From assembly GCA_012797825.1 (NCBI GenBank), contig JAAZOI010000316.1:1-10743 (forward strand): a stretch of DNA of 10,743 bases, given 5' to 3'. Shown here one piece after another: positions 6,917-10,743 of the stretch. Source of the stretch: Eubacteriaceae bacterium (GTDB lineage: Bacteria > Bacillota > Clostridia > Eubacteriales > UBA1433). Positions within the stretch are counted from its first letter, which is position 1. Every line of letters begins with the position of its first letter. The position numbers and the translations under genes were made by a program. The notes under the pieces were generated by a model. That model was not told where the DNA came from, did not search any database, and saw only the letters and a list, made by a program, of their open reading frames with translations.

Positions 6917-7666
6917 ATGAGAAAAAAAATTATAGCGGGCAATTGGAAAATGAATATGACTCCATCCGAGGCTAAAGCTTATTTAGAAAAAGTAAAAAAT
7001 AGCCTTGCAGGAGCGTCTTGCGAAGCGGTTTTCTGCGTTCCGTATGTATCTATTGCAAGCGCGGTTGACGCTGTTTGTGGCACTGATATAAAAATCGGAG
7101 CCCAAAATATGCATTTTCTGGACAGCGGCGCGTATACAGGCGAAATATCCGCAAAGATGCTGCTTGAATGCGGCGTGCAATATGTGATTATAGGGCATTC
7201 TGAAAGAAGAATGTATTATAATGAAACGGATGAATTTGTAAATAAAAAAATTCTCAAAGCTCTGAGTGTCGGCATAAGCCCTATACTATGCGTGGGCGAG
7301 ACGCTAAAGCAAAGAGAGGGAAATATTGAAAAAGATATTGTATCGTCTCAAATTCAAAAAGCGTTTGAAACTATAAGCAAAGAAGACGCCGTTAAAGTAA
7401 CTGTTGCGTACGAGCCTATATGGGCTATAGGCACAGGCAAAACGGCAACGGACGAGCAGGCAAACCAAATGTGCGCCTATATACGAGAAGTGCTAAACAA
7501 TAAATACGGCTCAGCATCGCAGTAGATAAGCGTTTTATACGGCGGAAGCGTTAATGAGGCTAATATAGTAAGTTTAATGAAATGTTCGGATATCGACGGC
7601 GCGCTTGTAGGCGGAGCTAGTTTAAAAGAATCTTTTATAAAAATTGTAAAATATGAGAGCATGTAA
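6917..7666 (+). CDS. tpiA: Triosephosphate isomerase, interrupted by an in-frame TAG at codon 203
   Basis: The enzyme interconverts dihydroxyacetone phosphate and glyceraldehyde 3-phosphate. Catalytic residues are visible: Asn9 and Lys11 in AGNWKMN, His94 in IIGHSERR, Glu166 in AYEPIWAIGTGKTA with the flexible loop 6 right after it. A TAG at 7523-7525 ends translation after 202 residues. The same frame continues without any indel for 46 more codons to TAA at 7664-7666. That tail carries the conserved phosphate-binding elements YGGSV (208-212) and DGALVGGASL (227-236). Full length would be 249 residues, the family norm. The truncated product would lack the last part of the barrel and should be inactive. 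The full frame ends directly against the gpmI ATG, the expected coupled arrangement. The options are a real nonsense mutation, stop readthrough, or a sequencing error. The upstream ribosome site is weak. Confidence 0.9.
7523..7525 (+). other. Internal amber (TAG) codon in tpiA
   Basis: The codon falls between CAG (Gln202) and ATA (Ile204), just before the beta strand that leads into YGGSV. This is a variable surface position in the family, so many residues could be tolerated there. A single base change from CAG, AAG, GAG or TGG would create it. The next base is A. Confidence 0.95.
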
Positions 7667-9196
7667 ATGAACAGCAAAGTATTGTTGATTATCTTAGACG
7701 GCTTTGCTCAGGCGGACAGAGTGACGGGAAACGCCGTTCTCAATGCGGACACCCCAAATTTAGATTTAATATTTTCTAAATACCCTACGGTAAAAATAGC
7801 GGCCAGCGGGCTTGATGTAGGTCTGCCCAAAGGACAGATGGGCAACAGCGAAGTAGGGCACTTAAATATGGGAGCGGGCAGAATAGTATATCAAGATTTA
7901 ACCCGCATAACAAAATCAATATGCGACGGGGATTTTTTTAAAAATGAAGAATTTCTTGCCGCGTTTGATAATGTAAAAATGCATAACAGCAAGCTCCATA
8001 TAATGGGGCTTTTAGGCTCGGGCGGGGTGCACAGCCATACAGACCATCTGCAAGCTTTGCTGAACGCAGCTAAAAACAATAATATAAGCGAAGTATATAT
8101 ACATTGTTTTACTGACGGGAGAGATACTCCGCCGAAAAGCGGGATAGTATTTTTAAGCGAACTTGAGGATTTTATAAAAAATTTAGGAATAGGCAAAATC
8201 GCGTCTGTTACGGGGCGTTTTTACGCGATGGATAGAGACAAACGCTATGACAGGCTTAAGCTTGCTTATGACGCGCTTGTTTACGGCAAAGCTGACGTTG
8301 AGGCGGACGCTCTTAAAGCGATAAGCAACTCGTACAAAGAAAATGTTACTGATGAATTTATTCTCCCTACGCTTATAGGCGACAATAATTTTCCTGCCGC
8401 TCTTATAGGCAAAAACGATTCTGTTATTTTTTATAATTTCAGACCTGACAGAGCAAGAGAGCTTACACAGGCTTTAACTCAGCTTGATTTTAACGCGTTT
8501 GATACTAAATATTTGGATCTGTGTTTTGTATGCATGACCGAATACGACAGTTCGTTTAAAGACGTTAGAGTGGCTTTCAAGTCAGAAACAATTAAAAACA
8601 CGCTGGGAGAATATATAAGCAAGAATAAATTAAAACAGTTAAGAATTGCCGAGACTGAAAAATACGCCCATGTTACATATTTCTTTAACGGCGGCGTTGA
8701 GACTAAATTTGAAGGCGAAGACAGAATATTAATTCAGTCTCCGTTAGTTTCCACATATGATTTAAAACCCGAAATGAGCGCGTATGAAGTAACTGCCGCT
8801 TTAATCGAGGAATTAAAAAAAGAATATTACGATTTAATTGTCTTAAACTACGCAAACTGCGATATGGTAGGACATACCGGCATTTTTGAGGCGGCAATAA
8901 AAGCTGTGGAGACTGTAGACGACTGTGTTGGAAAAGCGGTAAGGCAGGCAAAAAAATCGGGATACAATATTTTAATAACAGCGGATCACGGAAACGCCGA
9001 GCAAATGCTTGATGAAGATAATATAACAAGTTTTACAGCGCATACTGCCAATAAAGTAAATCTTACATTAATAACAAAAGACAACAAATTACAGTTAAAA
9101 CCCGGAAGGCTTGCAGATATTGCGCCTACGGTTTTAAAAATAATGAATCTCGGTCAGCCTAAAGAAATGACCGGAGAATGCCTTATAACAAATTAG
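7667..9196 (+). CDS. gpmI: 2,3-bisphosphoglycerate-independent phosphoglycerate mutase
   Basis: This manganese-dependent enzyme of the alkaline phosphatase superfamily converts 3-phosphoglycerate to 2-phosphoglycerate through a phosphoserine intermediate. The metal-binding Asp11 is in LLIILDGF, and the nucleophile Ser61 in GQMGNSEVGHLNMGAGR. Further family motifs are GGVHSHTDHLQ, TDGRDTPPKSG, YAMDRDKRYDR, FRPDRARELTQ, KYAHVTYFFNGG, NYANCDMVGHTG and TADHGNAEQM. The 509-residue length is normal. The ATG follows the tpiA reading-frame TAA with no gap and has no clear ribosome site, so it probably depends on ribosomes finishing full-length tpiA. That makes the internal tpiA stop, 141 bases earlier, a likely source of reduced gpmI translation. 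The gene ends with TAG. Confidence 0.97.
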   Translation: MNSKVLLIILDGFAQADRVTGNAVLNADTPNLDLIFSKYPTVKIAASGLDVGLPKGQMGNSEVGHLNMGAGRIVYQDLTRITKSICDGDFFKNEEFLAAFDNVKMHNSKLHIMGLLGSGGVHSHTDHLQALLNAAKNNNISEVYIHCFTDGRDTPPKSGIVFLSELEDFIKNLGIGKIASVTGRFYAMDRDKRYDRLKLAYDALVYGKADVEADALKAISNSYKENVTDEFILPTLIGDNNFPAALIGKNDSVIFYNFRPDRARELTQALTQLDFNAFDTKYLDLCFVCMTEYDSSFKDVRVAFKSETIKNTLGEYISKNKLKQLRIAETEKYAHVTYFFNGGVETKFEGEDRILIQSPLVSTYDLKPEMSAYEVTAALIEELKKEYYDLIVLNYANCDMVGHTGIFEAAIKAVETVDDCVGKAVRQAKKSGYNILITADHGNAEQMLDEDNITSFTAHTANKVNLTLITKDNKLQLKPGRLADIAPTVLKIMNLGQPKEMTGECLITN

Positions 9197-9203
9197 GAGG
9201 GGG
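9195..9203 (+). promoter_or_regulatory. Strong ribosome binding site of eno overlapping the gpmI stop
   Basis: AGGAGGGGG begins inside the gpmI TAG (9194-9196) and lies eight bases (from AGGAGG) before the enolase ATG. It supports independent, strong initiation of enolase and indicates that gpmI normally stops here. Confidence 0.8.
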
Positions 9204-9208
9204 CCAAT

Positions 9209-10501
9209 ATGACAATAATCAAAGATATTTACGCGAGAGAGATTTTAGATTCGAGAGGGAATCCTACAATTGAAACAGAAGTTTTCTTAAACTGCGGCGT
9301 TGTCGGAAGAGCGGCTGTTCCCAGCGGCGCTTCAACGGGAGCTTTCGAAGCTGTTGAACTGCGCGACGGCGATAAAACCAGATATATGGGAAAAGGTGTA
9401 AAAACCGCTGTTGAGAATGTAAACAATATTATAGCGGACGAGCTTATCGGTTACGACGCAACGGAGCAGGTTATTATTGATAAAGTATTAATAGAACTTG
9501 ACGGAAAAGAAAATAAGGATAAACTCGGAGCAAACGCGATATTATCAGTATCGCTTGCGGTTGCAAAGGCCGCCGCGCAGGCGCTTGATTTGCCTTTGTA
9601 TCAGTATCTTGGAGGAGTAAATGCCAAAACGCTTCCCGTGCCCATGATGAATATTTTAAACGGAGGCAAGCATGCCGACAACAACGTTGATATTCAGGAA
9701 TTTATGATAATGCCTGTCGGAGCACAAGATTTTAAAGAAGCGTTAAGAATATGCGCTGAAATATATCATAACTTAAAAAAAGTTCTTAAAAGCAAAAATC
9801 TTTCAACCTCTGTAGGTGATGAAGGAGGTTTCGCTCCTAATCTGTCGTCCAATGAAGAAGCTCTGCAAGTCATATCTTTAGCGGTAAAAGAAGCGGGATA
9901 TGAGCTTTATAAGGATATTTTATTTGCGATAGACACCGCTGCTACCGAAATATATGATGCAGACAAAAAACTTTATAATCTTGCGAGTGAAAATAAGCAT
10001 CTTACAAGCGCGCAGATGGTTGATTATTACGCATATTTAATAGATAAATATCCAATCATCTCAATAGAAGACGGGCTTGCCGAAGAAGATTGGGAAGGCT
10101 GGAAGTTAATGACAGAAAAACTTGGCGCCAAAATACAAATAGTAGGCGACGATTTGTTTGTCACAAATACAAAAAGACTGCAAAAGGGCATTAAAACGCA
10201 GACCGCCAATTCAATATTAATAAAACTAAATCAGATAGGCACGCTTACGGAAACGCTTGACGCAATGCAGATGGCAGCGCGGGCTGGATATACAGCGGTA
10301 GTATCGCACAGAAGCGGCGAGACAGAAGATACTACAATAGCCGACCTTGTAGTCGCCACAAATGCGGGTCAGATAAAAACAGGAGCCCCGGCAAGAACGG
10401 ACAGAGTAGCTAAATATAATCAGCTTATAAGAATAGAAGATACTCTGGCGGACGCGGCGCAGTATGCCGGCAAAGATGCGTTTTATAATATTAAGGGCTA
10501 A
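9209..10501 (+). CDS. eno: Enolase (phosphopyruvate hydratase)
   Basis: Enolase dehydrates 2-phosphoglycerate to phosphoenolpyruvate in the cytoplasm. All hallmarks are present: the DSRGNPT segment, the SGASTGAFEAVELRDGD loop, the acid/base Glu205 in GDEGGFAPN and Lys339 in ILIKLNQIGT. The magnesium ligands are Asp242 (FAIDTAATE), Glu287 (SIEDGLAEEDW) and Asp314 (GDDLFVTN). The SHRSGETEDTTIADL signature is also present. The 430-residue length is typical. It is the last gene of the glycolytic run. It lies in the same reading frame as gpmI, with only TAG and four codons between them. The TAA stop is the first part of a hairpin that may end the transcript. Confidence 0.98.
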   Translation: MTIIKDIYAREILDSRGNPTIETEVFLNCGVVGRAAVPSGASTGAFEAVELRDGDKTRYMGKGVKTAVENVNNIIADELIGYDATEQVIIDKVLIELDGKENKDKLGANAILSVSLAVAKAAAQALDLPLYQYLGGVNAKTLPVPMMNILNGGKHADNNVDIQEFMIMPVGAQDFKEALRICAEIYHNLKKVLKSKNLSTSVGDEGGFAPNLSSNEEALQVISLAVKEAGYELYKDILFAIDTAATEIYDADKKLYNLASENKHLTSAQMVDYYAYLIDKYPIISIEDGLAEEDWEGWKLMTEKLGAKIQIVGDDLFVTNTKRLQKGIKTQTANSILIKLNQIGTLTETLDAMQMAARAGYTAVVSHRSGETEDTTIADLVVATNAGQIKTGAPARTDRVAKYNQLIRIEDTLADAAQYAGKDAFYNIKG

Positions 10502-10526
10502 AAAATACTTGACTCAAAGTATTTTT
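10501..10526 (+). terminator. AT-rich hairpin after eno, probable weak terminator
   Basis: A perfect 10-base-pair stem (10501-10510 with 10517-10526, AAAAATACTT/AAGTATTTTT) closes the 6-base loop GACTCA. The last five T of the right arm double as a short U tract, followed by ATCCTTT. The stem has few G-C pairs, so termination is probably incomplete. The left arm includes the last base of the enolase TAA. Confidence 0.6.
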
Positions 10527-10537
10527 ATCCTTTAAAT
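10509..10537 (+). promoter_or_regulatory. Possible promoter for the downstream dehydrogenase-like gene
   Basis: TTGACT (10509-10514, five of six to consensus) is followed 17 bases later by TTAAAT (10532-10537, four of six). It overlaps the hairpin after eno. The call is weak because the region is very AT-rich. Confidence 0.25.
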
Positions 10538-10594
10538 TATATATATTAAAACGAAATTATGTTTGTTTTTAAGCAAACAAAACGGAGGTATCAA

Positions 10595-10743
10595 ATGTTA
10601 AAAGTAGTTGTTACGACAGATTTTGCAGACGCAGCGTTTTTTAAAGTAGCGCATGAAGTGCTTGATGATATAGCAATCATCGAGCATAAACCAAGTCACA
10701 CGGAAGAAGAAGTTATTAAAAACTGCGCGGACGCAGACGCAGC
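10595..10743 (+). CDS. 2-hydroxyacid dehydrogenase-like protein, N-terminal fragment (3' partial)
   Basis: The ATG has a strong ribosome site, GGAGGT (10584-10589), five bases upstream, and the frame stays open to the window end (49 full codons). The peptide begins MLKVVVTTDFADAAFFKVAH, then has HTEEEVIKNCADADA. This is the pattern of the first beta-alpha units of D-2-hydroxyacid dehydrogenases, where a helix with acidic residues leads to the DADAL strand; compare DDVIAFCKDADAL in the dehydrogenase at 2325-3311. The Rossmann and catalytic parts lie outside the window. It may be a phosphoglycerate dehydrogenase-like or CtBP-like enzyme. The family assignment is likely but rests on a short stretch. 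Confidence 0.65.
   Translation, partial: MLKVVVTTDFADAAFFKVAHEVLDDIAIIEHKPSHTEEEVIKNCADADA

Noticed and set aside
6906..6920. pgk TAG as a second recoded amber codon
   Set aside because: The protein already has its full length and a normal C-terminus; readthrough would add only four residues before TGA.
7526..7666. The tpiA tail as a separate small gene
   Set aside because: It has no ribosome site or suitable start codon, and it encodes only the C-terminal end of triosephosphate isomerase in the same frame.
8703..9029. Reverse-strand open frames across the window
   Set aside because: They lie antisense to well-supported genes, have no ribosome sites, and their translations resemble no known protein pattern.

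Overview
The window is a block of central-metabolism genes, all on the + strand, with short intergenic gaps. It suggests an anaerobic, AT-leaning bacterium. There is a ferredoxin-dependent 2-oxoacid oxidoreductase, strong GGAGG-type ribosome sites, frequent ATA and AGA codons, mostly TAA stops, and the gene order gap-pgk-tpiA-gpmI-eno. That order is typical of Firmicutes, so a Clostridia-like origin is my best guess, but other anaerobic phyla are not excluded. I saw no tRNA, rRNA, CRISPR array, insertion sequence or phage gene, and no gene-free stretch longer than about 190 bases.

Region 1 (1-2220) holds the last three genes of a 2-oxoacid:ferredoxin oxidoreductase operon of the VOR/KOR type. 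These are the alpha subunit (5' end outside the window), the TPP-binding beta subunit and the gamma subunit. Region 2 (2325-3311) is a stand-alone CtBP-like D-2-hydroxyacid dehydrogenase, closed by a strong intrinsic terminator (3335-3372). Region 3 (3502-4563) is an orphan BMP/PnrA-family lipoprotein with no ABC transporter genes beside it.

Region 4 (4651-10501) is the lower-glycolysis operon: GAPDH, phosphoglycerate kinase, triosephosphate isomerase, cofactor-independent phosphoglycerate mutase and enolase, taking triose phosphates to phosphoenolpyruvate. A plausible sigma70-type promoter precedes gap, an intrinsic-terminator-like hairpin lies between gap and pgk, and a weak AT-rich hairpin overlaps the enolase stop. 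Region 5 (10595-end) is the start of a second 2-hydroxyacid dehydrogenase-like gene cut by the window edge.

Most of the window is ordinary. The notable points are: (a) triosephosphate isomerase is interrupted at codon 203 by an in-frame TAG, followed by an intact, conserved C-terminal 46 residues ending exactly at the gpmI start; (b) gpmI and eno share a reading frame and are separated only by a TAG stop and four codons, so the same readthrough that would rescue TPI would fuse them; (c) GAPDH carries residues expected of NADP-accepting enzymes; (d) the BMP lipoprotein has a degenerate N-terminal ligand motif. I found no convincing evidence of a wholly new system.
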